Assembly (NCBI GenBank): GCA_036873755.1
Contig: JAVTVY010020298.1
Location: 1 to 64,000, forward strand
DNA length: 64,000 nt
From: Hanleya hanleyi
Lineage: Eukaryota > Mollusca > Polyplacophora > Lepidopleurida > Hanleyidae
Reading direction: 5' to 3'
Part shown: positions 24,701 to 36,522 of the stretch, piece after piece
How positions within the stretch are numbered: the first letter of the stretch is position 1
Layout of the letters: each line of letters begins with the position of its first letter
Notes under the pieces: generated by a model
Seen by the model: the letters and a program-made list of their open reading frames with translations, nothing else
The model's database searches: none
What the model was told of the DNA's origin: nothing
Program-made: the position numbers and the translations under genes

Positions 24701-26780
24701 CAAAATGTGTTTCCATTTTTGAACGCTTATTTTTCGATTAGTTTCGATGTTTTCATTCAATTGATGGTTTTGGTGAATAAATTATACATTCAGAAAATCA
24801 GAGATATTTTCCATTGATTGTTCTGTATTTGTTCAATTGAAAAGGCTATTCTTCAAACGACAAGATCGCGGCAACCGGAACATCATTTGGAAACTCGATC
24901 ACCGCTTCTTTCTCTACCTATTTGCAACAAAAAAAACAAGCGTATTGTCAAAATATAAACAGTTTTCATTGTAAAACTTGAGAAATTAAAGCGATAAACA
25001 GATTAAAATCTATTAAATGCTAACGATGCCCCCACCCCCGAGTACACCAGCAGGGTTTTGTGCGATGCAAGTATGAATGACCAGCACAGAGTGATCTCCC
25101 TGAAATATTTTTTACAGTCATAAGAAGATGTGAGGGCTAAAATTTCACCTAAGTAGACAATCTCACTTGGAGAAAGTGTTGATATCGTACTTATCAAATG
25201 TTAAATGAATTATAAAAGTTTTATCCTAAAGGTGGTAAGCAAGAGCCATGCAGTAAAAATGCATAAAGTTGAAGGCGGGATGATCATATCTTGGCGTTCA
25301 TGAACATTTAGACGAAAAACGTCATACAGTTCAGACTTTCAAAAGCCTGAAGACGGTATCTTACAGATATTCCGACGCAGGATATCATGCCCGGTATGTA
25401 CTGTTTGCAATGGCGCGATTAGGTTGAACACTTCTTGCATTTCAGACAGCTCATCTCAATCTTCTTCACTTATAGACATGGCGGGGACAGCGAGATCTGG
25501 GTTAATTTTTGTTTCTTTTATTGTGAAGTGTTATGCTCATATACTCAGCATCCATCGAATACGAAAGTATTGTTGTAGTGAAGAGGAATTTGAAGTTGGC
25601 CTATATTATGTGTACGTGTCAGTGTATATAAATGATGATTTATACCCAAGAGCCTAAAGTTACTGTACATGTAGGTGATATAATATAATTCCACAGACGA
25701 TGACAAAACAACTATCAAATGAGCTATTTTCACCCTCACGTGCACGATGGTACCAGGACGTCAGAGTACTGTATAAATCACCTCCGATACATTTCTGTGT
25801 GGATTTATATCTTGACCTATTTTCGTAAGTGTTTCGGTGCGATACCTGAATGGTGATAATATATGATACCGCGGACAAAGGCATCGCACCTACATTAGTT
25901 ACCGTACCGAGGTGGTACGTTCGAGTAGTATATCATATATTTTTTTAGGGGTTACTTTTCAACTGTTGAGCGTTGATCGCTCAGATGTGTAAATATTTGT
26001 AAGTTGTATAATGCGATATATTTACAACGCCGCGTGACCTCTTGCTGTTTGTTTTGGCTACAGTTTTGAGACTTGAGAGTACCGGTTGAAAGTTACTACC
26101 TGTAGTTTATTTATTTTGGTAGATAATGCTTCAGATTGGGGATTCCGCCTGGTGCAACATGAAAGGCTTTTGTAAATAGGTGTATAATAAAATATCGTTA
26201 CAACCCCGCATGGCTTCTTATTGTTTGTTTTGGCTACAGTTTGAGTCTTGAAAGTTATAACCTGTAATTTATCTATCAGGGTCTAATGCCGCTTATATGA
26301 ATTGCTGCACCTATGTTGGTCGCGCCCCAGTCCGCCTGGCGCTCTTCCTCGGCTGAACGTTTTGTCCAATAAAATATATTCCCTCGAAATACATATCTGA
26401 AAAAAGTTCATGGGATAACCGCAACAGTTTTGCTATAGTCGGTCACCAAAGGTTCTGCTCTCCAGGATAATATTTCAGTGTTAATAATCATCGAAAAAAA
26501 CGAGAATATCCTAACACTTATAAGAAAATACCATGGTACTGGCCAAAATCACCATGGTATTAACCATGGTTGACCAGAAGCATGACACATTTTTATAAAG
26601 GAAATCAAACCAAAAATAGCCGAAAACAAAATTCACACGGACTCGTTTCCTTATCCTCAGGCTTCCGGGCTGAAACTCTTCACAATATATGTAATCGGTT
26701 GGACCATGTTTTCGGGCAGATATTATGACTGATTTAGATAGTAATTCCCCTAATTTGATAAAATGTTATTGTGAAATCAG
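21800..26780. repeat. Segment A of a diverged two-copy long duplication
   Basis: About 5 kb that aligns in the same order with 31790-38030. Matching landmarks include AATGTGAAATG..TTGCTCTATATC (22250, B 32050/33140), CCGCCCACTGTGGG (22340, B 33595), GGTATGAACAGATTAAAACTTGC (23907, B 34800), CAGTTGGATTTATACAGAAC-type (24220, B 35690), CAGTTCAGACTTTCAAAAGCC (25328, B 36740) and TTTTGCTATA (26430, B 37825). Identity looks roughly 70-80% by eye with many indels. It holds PLE-1 3'-region relics but no defensible gene. It could be an old segmental duplication or two copies of a large element. Confidence 0.75.
23118..23790 (+). repeat. Tandem duplication (about 490-bp offset) of a PLE-1 3'-region relic
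   Basis: 23118-23290 and 23610-23780 share the series GCCGGT..GCCGTGTG..TTATTTCAT, AAAGCGCG.C.GAGATAC, TCTTA.AATCGTCC and GGAG.CATATGGT. The same signature (TTCCGCTTA...CTAGGGGCCG) occurs in the 3' region of PLE-1 (52380-52440 on the minus strand) and at 36120 and 48070, so both are decayed PLE-1 relics. Confidence 0.6.
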
Positions 26781-26835
26781 GCGCCATAAATAAGGGAGGG
26801 GAGATATGCGGATACTGAAAGTATATTTAAAAACG

Positions 26836-27025
26836 ACCGCGCTGCGGTGGCCTATGGTTAGAGCGTTGGTCTCGAAAGCGGTGGGTACTGGGTTCAATCC
26901 CGGGCCGGGTCATGCCAAAGACTTGAAAAATGGAACTTGTTGCTTCCTCGCTTACGCTCAGCATTTAGAGATAAAACAGATAGAAGAGATAGACTGGTTC
27001 GCTCAGTGTCAGTATAATATGACCT
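26836..27025 (+). mobile_element. tRNA-derived SINE
   Basis: An A box (TGGCCTATGGTTAGAG, about 26848) and a B box (GGTTCAATCCC, about 26891) are spaced as in a tRNA, followed by a non-tRNA body (CCAAAGACTTGAAAAATGG, TTGTTGCTTCCTCGCT, GTGTCAGTATAATATGAC). The anticodon stem pairs badly and no long variable arm is present, so it is not a working tRNA. The body resembles SINEs I associate with molluscs, possibly the V-SINE family RUDI, which is a recollection rather than a verified match. Confidence 0.7.
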
Positions 27026-28077
27026 AGTATGTGTTGTAATTTTACAACGATAATCATATGCATTGGGAATATTGATCAGCGATAAATCTCTGATATTTGG
27101 AACATCATGATATCTTGTGGAGTCTCTTCCCATCGTACGATCGGGAGAGGCGTGGGGTTGTGAGTGTTCAATAAGGGTTGTGTGACGGATGCTTGACCTT
27201 TTTCGCCGCTGGAGGCAAGAGTCATCAAAAGTTAACAATTTCTGCTACAGTGCATAATCCACTTCGCAATACAAGTATTTGGCAGATATTTACAAATTTG
27301 CCTGGCCTGTGAGATATTGGATGGTCGATGTCTGTATTAATTAATTATATATAAAAAAATTTTAATAGATTTTTTTATATTTTTTTTATATTTTTTCTAA
27401 GTGTATTTCTCTTTCATCTTCGGCTCAATTGAAGTCCTTCCCTATAATATCAAGCCGAGTTACTACAGTTTTTAAATTATCTACCATACCCTGCCCTCTA
27501 TGGCATATAATATGAGAGATCCTGAAGGATCTTGGCGCCCACCATTGTCCGATAATTGTAAGCTAATCACAAGAGGATATTTTGTCCATTGTTACTAAGA
27601 ACAAACGAATGATTTGTACACTGGACACTGGAAAACACCAAGATATTATCTTTCTAAGTTTCAGGAGTTTCAAGATTTCTAGAAACTGTACTTGATGTCG
27701 GTTGTTATAGTACCACTGAAATGAGCAAAGTTCGTCTGAAAGTGAATGTCCAGAGGATCCTTCATCTTCGTTTTGTAGTATTTTTTTTTCGCACGTGTCA
27801 TCATTGGATACTGGAAGCGAAGGCAAATCTCTTTGACACTTTCGCATGAGCTATGAAACATACTTAAGATTTTATAATGAGGAACGAATGCTATTTCTGT
27901 TCTGTTTACTGGGCTAGTTTGAGTTGTCTCTGTTAAGATACCATGCTCGAAAATAGTAAGATGGTACAAAACTTAATACTGAAGGGATCCGGTCTGTGCA
28001 GTAATGTTGAAACTTTGAAAGTGTCCGAATCCTGATTATCTCTCTTGGATCGAAACACGCAGTAGTCTATAGTTGTC

Positions 28078-28333
28078 GAGTTGTGACGTTGTGTCACAAG
28101 AGTGACGTCCCTTCGTGTAGCCGACCCGTCGGCAGACGAAACGGTGGGGCAGTTCACTTGCAATGGCATGGACTAAAGTAAACTGATTTAAAATTTGAAG
28201 AAATACATTTTAATTCGGAATCATTTGAACTCCTTGATATAGAAGGTGAAGGAATGGATATTTTCTATTATCAATATATAGAATATACCCCACCGTTTGA
28301 TCCGCCTGCTCTTGTGATGCAACGTCACAACTC
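28078..28333. repeat. Inverted repeat of about 256 bp (MITE-like)
   Basis: GAGTTGTGACGTTGTGTCAC at 28078 pairs with GATGCAACGTCACAACTC ending at 28333, and AAACGGTGGGG (28139) pairs with CCCCACCGTTT (28288-28298). The arms are asymmetric in length. It lies inside the larger insertion, just before the tandem array. Confidence 0.6.
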
Positions 28334-28369
28334 TGAAATACCGTATTAATTTGAAGCGTAACCAAAAAA

Positions 28370-30806
28370 GTTATCTTGCACAACTAGGCCCGATGTGGGA
28401 CCTGTGTACCAAATTTCAGAAAGATCCATGAAGTATTTCCTGAGAATTCACGATAACAATGCTTAAAGGGGAAATTCAAGTTGGCCACCTGGTGGCCATA
28501 TTCGATTTTCGAATGAGACCCCAAAATAGGTATCTTGCGCAACTGGATCACAAGGGGAACCTGTGTACCAAATTGGAGAAATATCCATGCAGTACTTCCT
28601 GAGAAATCACGATAACGAAATTTCATGGGGAAATCCATAATGGCCACCTGGTGGGCATATCACGTATACATTTTCGAATTGGACCGAAAATAGCATATTG
28701 CACAACTAGACCCCAAGAGGAAACTGTGTACCAAACTTGAGAAAGATCCACGCACTACTTCTGGAGAAATCACGATAAAGTTTCATGGGGAAATCCAAGA
28801 TGGCCACCTGGTGGCCATACTGGATTTCCGAATCGGACCAGAGAAGGTATCTTGCACAACTAGACACCAAGGGGAACCAGCGTACCAAATTTGAGAAAGA
28901 TCCATGCAGTAGTTCCTGAGAAATCGCAATAACAAAGTTTCATGGAGAAATCCAAGATGGCCCCGTGGTGGCCATATTGGATTTTGGAATCGGACCAGGA
29001 AAGGTATCATGCACAAGTAGACCACAAGGGGGACCTGTGTACCAAATTTGACAAAGATTCATGCAGTATTTTCTGAGAATTCACGATAAAAAAATTCATG
29101 GGGAAATTCAAAATGGCCGCTTGGTGGCCATATTGGATTTTCGAATCGGGCCAAAAAGGTATCATGCACAACTAGACACCATGGGGAACCTGTGTACCAA
29201 ATTTGGGAAAGATCCATGCAGTACTTCCTGAGAAATCACGATAACAAAGGTTCATGGAGAAATCCAAGCTGGCTGCCTGGTGGCCATATTGGATTTTCGA
29301 ATGGGACCGAAAAAGGTATGTTGCACAACTAGACCCCATGGGGAACCTGTGTACCAAATTTGAGAAAGATCCAAGCAGTACTTCCTGGGAAATCACAATA
29401 ACAAACGTTCATGGGAAAATCCAAGATGGCTGCCTGGTGGCCATATTGGATTTCGAATTGGACCAGAAAAGGTATCTTGCACAACTAGACCCCAAGAGGA
29501 ACCTGTGTACCAAATTTGAGAAAGATCCATGCAGCAGTTCCTGAGAAATCACGATAACAAAGGTTCATGGGGAAATCCAAGATGGCTGCCTGGTGGCCAT
29601 ATTGGATTTTCGAATCGGACCGAAAAAAAGTATCTTGCACAACTAGACCCCATGTGTACCAAATTTGAGAAAGATCCATACAGTACTTCCTGAGAAATCA
29701 CGATAGCAAAAATTCATGGGGAAATCAAAGATGGCTGCCTGGTGGCCATATTGGTTTTTCGAATCGGACCAGAAAAGGCATCTTGCACAACTAGACCCCA
29801 AGGAGAACCTGTGTACGAAATTTGAGAATGATCCATGCACTAGTTCCTGCGAAATCGCGATAACAAGGTTTCGTGGGGAAATCCAAGATGGCCGCCTTGT
29901 GGCCATATTGGATTTTCGAATCGGACCAGAAAAGATATCTTGCACAACCAGACCCCAAGAGGAACCTGTGTACCAAATTTGAGAAAGATCCATGCAGCAG
30001 TTCCTGAGAAATCACGATAACAAAGGTTCATCGGGAAATCCAAGATGGCTGCCTGGTGGCCATATTGCGTTTTCGAATCGGACCGAAAAAAGTATCTTGC
30101 ACAACTAGACCCCATGGGGAACATGTGTACCAAATTTGAGAAAGATCCATACAGTACCGCCTGAGAAATCACGATAACTAAGGTTCATGGGGAAATCCAA
30201 GATGGCTGCCTGGTGGCCATATTGGTTTTTCGAATCGGACCAGAAAAGGCATCTTGCACAACTAGACCCCAAGGAGAACCTGTGTACCAAATTTAAGAAT
30301 GATCCATGCACTAGTTCCTGCGAAATCGCGATAACAAGGTTTCATGGGGAAATCCAAGATGGCCACCTTGTGGCCATATTGGATTTTCGAATCGGACTAG
30401 AAAAGGTATCTTGCACAACCAGACCCCAAGGGGAACCTGTGTGCCAAATTTGAGAAGGTCCATGCAGTAGTTCCTGAGAAATCGCGATAACAAGGTTTCA
30501 TGAGGAAATCCAAGATGGCCGCCTTGTGGCCATATTGGATTTACGAATTCGACCAGAAAAGGTATCTTGCACAACTAGACCCCAAGAGGAACCTGTGTAC
30601 CAAATTTGAGAAAGATCCATGTAGCAGTTCCTGAGAAATCGCGATAACAAGGTTTCATGGGGAAATCAAATATGGCCGCCTTGTGGCCATATTGGATTTT
30701 CGAATCGGACCGGAAAGGTATCTTGCACAACTAGACCCCAAGGGGAACCAGAGTACAAAATTTGAGAAAGATCCATACAGTAGTTCCTGAGAAATCGCGA
30801 TAACAA
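28370..30806 (+). repeat. Tandem array, 16 units of about 156 bp
   Basis: Each unit has CTTGCACAACTAGACCCC, CTGTGTACCAAATTTGAG, AAAGATCCATGCAGTAGTTC, GAGAAATC.CGATAAC, a GATGGCCGCCTGGTGGCCAT core (itself a small palindrome) and ATTGGATTTTCGAATCGGAC. Unit starts fall near 28374, 28533, 28698, 28849, 29008, 29162, 29318, 29475, 29634, 29785, 29938, 30095, 30252, 30410, 30563 and 30722. Outer units are more diverged. Repetitive ORFs across it on both strands are by-products. Confidence 0.95.
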
Positions 30807-30814
30807 GAATTGTT

Positions 30815-30866
30815 TACGGACGGACGACGGACCACGGACGGACGACGGACGACGGACCACGGACAA
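30815..30866 (+). repeat. GGAC-based microsatellite
   Basis: A run of GGACGGAC and GGACGACGGACCAC units directly follows the tandem array and precedes the right end of the insertion. The order core repeat, short microsatellite, unique 3' end is the layout known for pearl/CvA-type and other tandem-repeat Helentron derivatives. Confidence 0.85.
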
Positions 30867-32065
30867 AAAGCGATTTGAACAGCCCACCATCTGGTGATGG
30901 TGAGCTAAAACGAGAAGTTGGGAATAGAACTGCTGAACACGGTCATTTCAAAACATTCTCAAAAAAGAATGAAAGCCTACCTTTCCAAAGGCCATCCGTT
31001 TATTACTTCTCAAGTGGACCAACCTTCAGAATATATACGCTTTGAATATATAAACCTTCCCTTGAGAAGAGAAACTCATTCTTCGCACCAAAATACGGCT
31101 TTTCAAACTTTTAGCCAGCACTCCGGCAAAAAACACTTCCGTCAGAATTTTAAGAACCGGGCTATACAATATTATCAGCGACGATTGGTCGAAATTATTC
31201 CCAAAAGTCATCTCCCGCCCACTGGATTATCTGCCCCTGACTTTTGGAGATAATTTCGACCAATCGTTGCTGATAATATTGTATAGCCCGGTCCTTAAAA
31301 TTGCCGGAGAGCTGGCGAAAAGTTTGAAAAGCCGTGTTTTGGCGCGAGGAATGAATTTCTCTCCTCGAAGGAAGATTTAGATATTCAAAGCGCATATATT
31401 CCGAAGGCTGGTCCACTTGGGATGTAATAAACGGATGGCATTTGGAAAGGTAGGCTTTCGTTCTTTTCTGAGAATGTTTTGAAATGACCGTGTTGAGCGG
31501 TTCTATTCCCAACTTCTATTTTATTCTATGGCATAGAGGGCAGGGTATGGTAGATAATTAAAAACTGGAGTAACTCAGCTTGGCATTATAGGGAATGACT
31601 TTAATTGAGCCAAAGATGAAAGAGAAATACACTTAGAAAAAATATTCTAAAAAATATATAAATCGATTTAAAAAAATTATATATATATTTATTAATTTTC
31701 ATAATTTATTGAAAAAATTTATACGTAGACATCGACCATCCAATATCCCACAGGCCAGGCAACTATGAATATTTAGCAGTGACAGCAATTTCAAGTTTCA
31801 ACTGACTAGAATTTATGATAGTTGCAAAAGTTTCTATGTTTGCTTTCATACCATAAATAATGCTATAATCCTTAAGGCGAATAATGTTTATCTGAACATT
31901 TTATCCTACTATAATTTTAGTAAACTTCTCCGTTTGTTTGTTTGTTTGTTTGTACGGTCTGTGGGAGAGATTGAATTGAAACAATTAGAAATAAAAGGGT
32001 GGGTAATATCCACTGGGGACTGGGACCATAAATTGTACACAATGTGAAATGCGTGATTCTGTATC

Positions 32066-33134
32066 ACAGTTACCTGGCCTGTGAGATATTGGATGGTCGA
32101 TGTCTATATTAATTAATTATATATAATTTTTTTTAATATTTTTTCTAAGTGTATTTCTCTTTCATCTTTGGCTCAATTAAAGTCATTCCCTATAATGTCA
32201 AGCCGAGTTACTACAGTTTTTAATTATCTACCATACCCTGCCCTCTATGGTATAGAATAAAAGAGAAGTTGGAAATAGAACCGCTCAACACGGTCATTTC
32301 AAAACATTCTCAAAAAAGAACGAAAGCCTATCTTTCCAAATGCCATCCGTTTATTACTTTCCAAGTGGACCAACCCTCGAGATATATACGCTTTGAATAT
32401 ATAAACCTTCCCTTGAGGAGAGAAATTCATTCTTCGCACCAAAACACGGCTTTTCAAACTTTTAGCCAGCACTCCGGCAAAAAACACTTCCGTCAGAATT
32501 TTAAGAACCGGGCTATACAATATTATCAGCGACGATTGGTCGAAATTATTCCCAAAAGTCATCTCCCGCCCATTGGATTATCTGCCCCTGACTTTTGGAG
32601 ATAATTTCGACCAATCGTTGCTGATAATATTGTATAGCCCAGTCCTTAAAATTCTGACGGAAGTGTTTTTTGCCAGAGAGCTGGCGAAAAGTTTGAAAAG
32701 CCGTGTTTTGGCGCGAAGAATGAATTTCTCTCCTCAAAGGAAGATTTAGATATTCAAAGCGCATATATTCCGAAGGCTGGTCCAATTGGAAAGTAATAAA
32801 CGGATGGCATTTGGAAAGGTAGGCTTTGGTTCTTTTCTGAGAATGTTTTGAAATGACCGTGTTGAGCGGTTCTATTCCCAACTTCTCTTTTATTCTATGT
32901 CATAGAGGGCAGGGTATGGTAGATAATTAAAAACTGTAGTAACTCAGCTTGGCATTATAGGGAATGACTTTAATTGAGCCAAAGATGAAAGAGAAATACA
33001 CTTAGAAAAAATATTCAAAAAAATATATAAATCGATTTAAAAAAATTATATATATTTATTAATTTTTATAATTTATTGAACAAATTTATACGTAGACATC
33101 GACCATCCAATATCCGACAGGCCAGGCAATTGTG
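32066..33134. mobile_element. Foldback element FB-2, 1069 bp, 9-bp target duplication
   Basis: A near-perfect palindrome: the left arm from ACAGTTACCTGGCCTGT mirrors the right arm ending ACAGGCCAGGCAATTGTG, with the axis near 32600. Flanking TTCTGTATC occurs at 32057-32065 and 33135-33143, a perfect 9-bp duplication. Segment A has the unoccupied site once (GCTCTATATCTGTCG, 22258). A 9-bp duplication with arms filling nearly the whole element fits foldback or Mutator-derived elements. No transposase is encoded. Confidence 0.92.
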
Positions 33135-34079
33135 TTCTGTATCTGTCATCATCGAAATGTGATAACGTTAGTATTACACGGGGATACAGGGGTGAGGACA
33201 GATGGGGCTCAAAAAGGACATTCTATAACAGTTGTGTCAATAACATCGAGATAACCGTGCATTTATTACACGTTTTAGCACGGTTATGTGGAAAAAGGTG
33301 CAGGTGTTCATTGGGAGATTCCATTTCACAAGCCGGATGAGGAAAGGGACGTCTGCGTTCATACAAGTAACATTCGAATAAAACAAACAAATAAATTACA
33401 ACGTGAAATCTCTTTCTCAAGTTTAACTGTTGTTTCCATTGATTAACAAGGCGACACAAATATACATATATCCACGTAATTTCCACACGCATAATTTCCA
33501 CAAGGGCTTCGCCCTGGCCCTAAAATATAAACTTTCCCACACTAACCGTGCGTAAATAACCATTGAGCACGCCAATTATTTCTTAATTTACCACCCACTG
33601 TGGGTTGGAAAAAAACGAACTTGGTCCCGCCGGTAAGGCCACAATTTTGGTAGGAAGGTAATAATTGAACTACTTATTATTAAAAGCAATATATAAATGT
33701 GGTGGTAAATGTACATGTGGACATCTCGAATGACATGACCATGCACAGAGAATTTTTTCGGGGTGGCTATGAAGTCACCGGGAATAAGCTACATGGAACA
33801 GAAAGCAGGGCATCAAAGGCCCATTGAGGGCCGGGAAAGTTGAAAAATTTCTCAGGAAAGCGAAGGTGCCATGGACGGCGGCTAAAGAGCAAGCGTCAGG
33901 TTATTAATAAAATGATGAAAACAAAAGATGGTTTTCTACAAGAGAGAAGCTGTCAACAGTTGTCAATGGCGTCAGCAAGACGCGATGATGTTTTACACAA
34001 ACAGTCTTAATCACTGACCATTATGCTTTATCCAAAAGCAGAGTATGTAGAGTTTCCAGAATATGTTTCCATAGTGTGT

Positions 34080-34405
34080 ATCTCAGTCACGCTTTGATTG
34101 TGTCTGTTCATTTGAACACCATGAAGAGGCGAAACACATGATATTCAAATGACCCCTATCCCCGGAATCCGACCCAAGTTACAAAACGTTGTGCCAGAGA
34201 TCTCGCAAGCTGCGATCGTATTTTAACGTCAGTGTACGATATTTATTAGAGAATCTGAGAAACCGTGAATGGGGGCGTCTGATAGTATAGCCCTGTTGCA
34301 GTAATATTCTGTGGAATTGATTAAAATCTTCACAGTATACCTATGATCTAGCAATTGCTACCAGGCGAGATATGTATACGCCGTGTGCAGGTCCTTCTGG
34401 AACAT
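34080..34405 (-). pseudogene. PLE-1 C-terminal coding relic
   Basis: This stretch matches 52320-52670 in the same orientation: the 3' region (GTATCTCAGTCACGCTTTGA) followed by the C-terminal coding part of the PLE-1 polyprotein (GCGAGATATGTATACGCC). Many stops and indels are present. It is a fossil fragment within segment B. Confidence 0.7.
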
Positions 34406-36034
34406 TTCCGAGAAAGCGAATATAAAAATAGGCATTTAACACTCACTGGAGCCTTGAACATGAAATGTACAAGTATGTACTGCAACGCGCGCAACTTTAT
34501 TTGTTCTCGTTGAAAGATGGTCGGGATGTTGTCTGGGGGGTAGGGAAGTGTTATATGCGAATTGTTTTAAATGCTTAAATTATCTCACCACTCAAGTGAA
34601 AGTATAGACTCAGTGTGAATCCGACGCATGCTTCGAAGAACGAGGCGCGATGTCCTGAAACATTTCTTTTGTGACAAACCGCACCTATTTACTAAACAAT
34701 TTGAAATAATTTTGAAGCAATTAGTGACAGCATTCTTGCCATTGGCGTTAATCATGATACACTTCCATCACTAAGAATTACGGAGAGATTTCTTAGCCGG
34801 TATGAACAGATTAAAACTTGCCAAACGCTCCAGCAATTGAACCCAAGATACATCAAGAATATTTTTGTCTAGCAATCTTGGAGACATTGCCAAGATAGCG
34901 ATGTAATATACTTCCAAAACGAGAACGTGACTGTATGTCTTGAGCAGTTTCAGATAAAAGCCAAAACATTTGCGTAATTCGACTCATTTGTGTTATTCGA
35001 CTCAATTCTGTATTCAAAACACTATACTTCTTGTTTGTCTTTGTCGATAGATATACTCTATTTCATTTGAAGTATTGTCTTTCAATGGCACGTCAAAATA
35101 GCCAAATGTGTACTCGTGTCACTTAAGTAGGCGTTTCCAAATGTTTGTTTTCTGGAATTCTCTAAGAAATACTTTCTAAAAGAAAATATATTTGAAGCTA
35201 TCAGCTTTGTAAAAAGAACACAAGATTCAATTTTTAGTAATTTGATTGCCGTTCGAGTCGTTTAGAGATGTATTACATTGTAATTGATAGAGGCGAAGAG
35301 GGTAACATACAAAAGCGAATACGTTGAAAATTTTGAAATGATGATGAATATGCAAAGGAACTGAGCACGGCATATCACTAGCGTTAATTCTCTGCAAAAA
35401 TTGGGCGGATTCACGTTCGATATCTAGGAAAATATAATTGTAAGCCAACATTCCGTCTGCGGTAGTCGGATTGTTCGAAGAGGTAGAAGTTGAGGTTATC
35501 CTGGACTTTCCACAGTATTCAATGGATCCAGCCGGACTGATTATCCACTAGATTGGATCACACAAATTCCTCAATTATCCCAGAAGTTCAGAAATATTAT
35601 TGAAAAATCCACATTTATGCAGAATTTTCCAGCACGCAGTGGGATTGCATGGCTCTGGATAGTCACAATTATCTAATACTATCCAATCCCAGTTGGGTTT
35701 ATACTGAACATTATTTCGTGAAATGTGAGGCTCCTTAGTTGAGGGGTCATATTGCAGCACACACAGTTATTGGTTTTCACACAGTCCGGAAAGCCGAAAC
35801 CTATTGAATACATCGATGTGTGATGATGTACCGGTACGTCAGTTGATAGAGTAATATCCAATAACTTTCCGTCAACTTGGAATAACATCCTCATAACGAC
35901 TTGCTACAGAAATCATGTAGAGGAATTAAAGCGATATACAGAATGGAGACTATTAAATGATGGCGACGCCCACACCGGCACTGTTTTGTGCGTTGCCGGT
36001 ATGAATGGCCAGTCTCCACTGAATCAGGGATGAA

Positions 36035-36522
36035 TTCTCAAATTTGGCGATACATATCACATGCTGATAGCAAAATACGAGCGTAGCGTGCAAGATCTAT
36101 GGCGTTACTTTTCGTAACTTGTGTCTAATTCCGCTTAACCCGGGGCTAGGGGCCGCATGAACCCATGTACTTCAAGATCCTCATGGTACTCATATGACAG
36201 TCGAAATCAAAGCGTGACTGAGATACATCATTCTTTAGATGACGACTTTACCACGAATATTATGGATTAAGAATACTGATCAGCGATACGGATTTGATGT
36301 GTTTGGAACATCATGATGTCTTGCCGGCATCATTGAAAACTGTTGACCGCTTCTCTCTTGCAGGAAACAAGCCTATGTTTATGTACATGTATACTATGAT
36401 TGTCTTTTTGAATTTGGTGCTAACACTGTTATATGGAATATGGAATAGGTCTTTGGATTATGGACGCGGATATTCTCTATGGACGACGGCTGAATTATGA
36501 ATGACGGACCAGACACTTGTAA
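36035..36522 (+). pseudogene. PLE-1 3'-end fragment inserted in segment B
   Basis: It begins with the last ~25 codons of PLE-1 (SQIWRYISHADSKIRA is the out-of-frame reading; in frame KFGDTYHMLIAKYERSVQ) and continues through the complete 3' region to AATGACGGACCAGACACTTG. Segment A is contiguous across this position (about 25110), giving an empty site. Fragments ending at the same 3' terminus also occur at 47522 and 52028, so the 3' end is fixed and the 5' end truncated, as expected for retrotransposition. Confidence 0.8.

Larger units (their letters stand above)
27512..30906 (+). mobile_element. Tandem-repeat-bearing insertion without target duplication
   Basis: Relative to FB-2, FB-1 has 3395 extra bases exactly at a site reading ATAAT/AAAA. 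Joining the flanks restores the FB-2 arm with no duplicated bases, within 1-3 bp ambiguity. From the left it holds a hairpin AGATCCTGAAGGATCT (27517), GCCCACCAT (27538), about 800 bp of unique sequence with a small inverted repeat, sixteen ~156-bp tandem units, a GGAC microsatellite, a second GCCCACCAT (30882) and a terminal hairpin CACCAT..ATGGTG followed by GAGCTAA. Lack of duplication, central tandem repeats and a 3' hairpin fit a non-autonomous rolling-circle (Helitron/Helentron-like) element; no helicase is present. Confidence 0.65.
27293..31765. mobile_element. Foldback element FB-1, interrupted by a 3.4-kb insertion
   Basis: The two arms (27293-27511 with 30907-31225, and 31225-31765) form a long inverted repeat whose ends both read GCCTGGCCTGT. 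The arms are near-identical to those of FB-2. The flanks AGATATTTA (27284-27292) and GAATATTTA (31767-31775) are an imperfect 9-bp target duplication. The core between the arms is a short AAAAGTCA-type inverted sequence near 31200-31250. No transposase is encoded; ORFs in the arms are mirror images of each other and are not genes. Confidence 0.8.

Noticed and set aside
26836..26912. Possible functional tRNA gene
   Set aside because: A and B boxes are present, but the anticodon stem does not pair properly and the tRNA-like part is fused to a SINE body.
28370..30806. CRISPR-like regular repeat array
   Set aside because: Units of ~156 bp are repeated along their full length with no unique spacers, in a eukaryotic context.
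28384..30890. Series of ORFs on both strands encoding repeated FGTQVP / LDP-type peptides
   Set aside because: They arise from the ~156-bp tandem array, which lacks stops in several frames; no codon-level conservation separate from the DNA repeat.
30918..32881. Four ~105-111 codon ORFs (MGIEPLNTVISKHSQKR type) in two orientations
   Set aside because: They are mirror images in the two arms of FB-1 and FB-2; palindromic DNA duplicates any chance ORF. No recognisable domain.
36294..36500. 68-codon ORF matching a 77-codon ORF at 52020-52253
   Set aside because: The similarity is explained by both lying in the PLE-1 3' region; substitutions and the frame-ending differences suggest no protein constraint.
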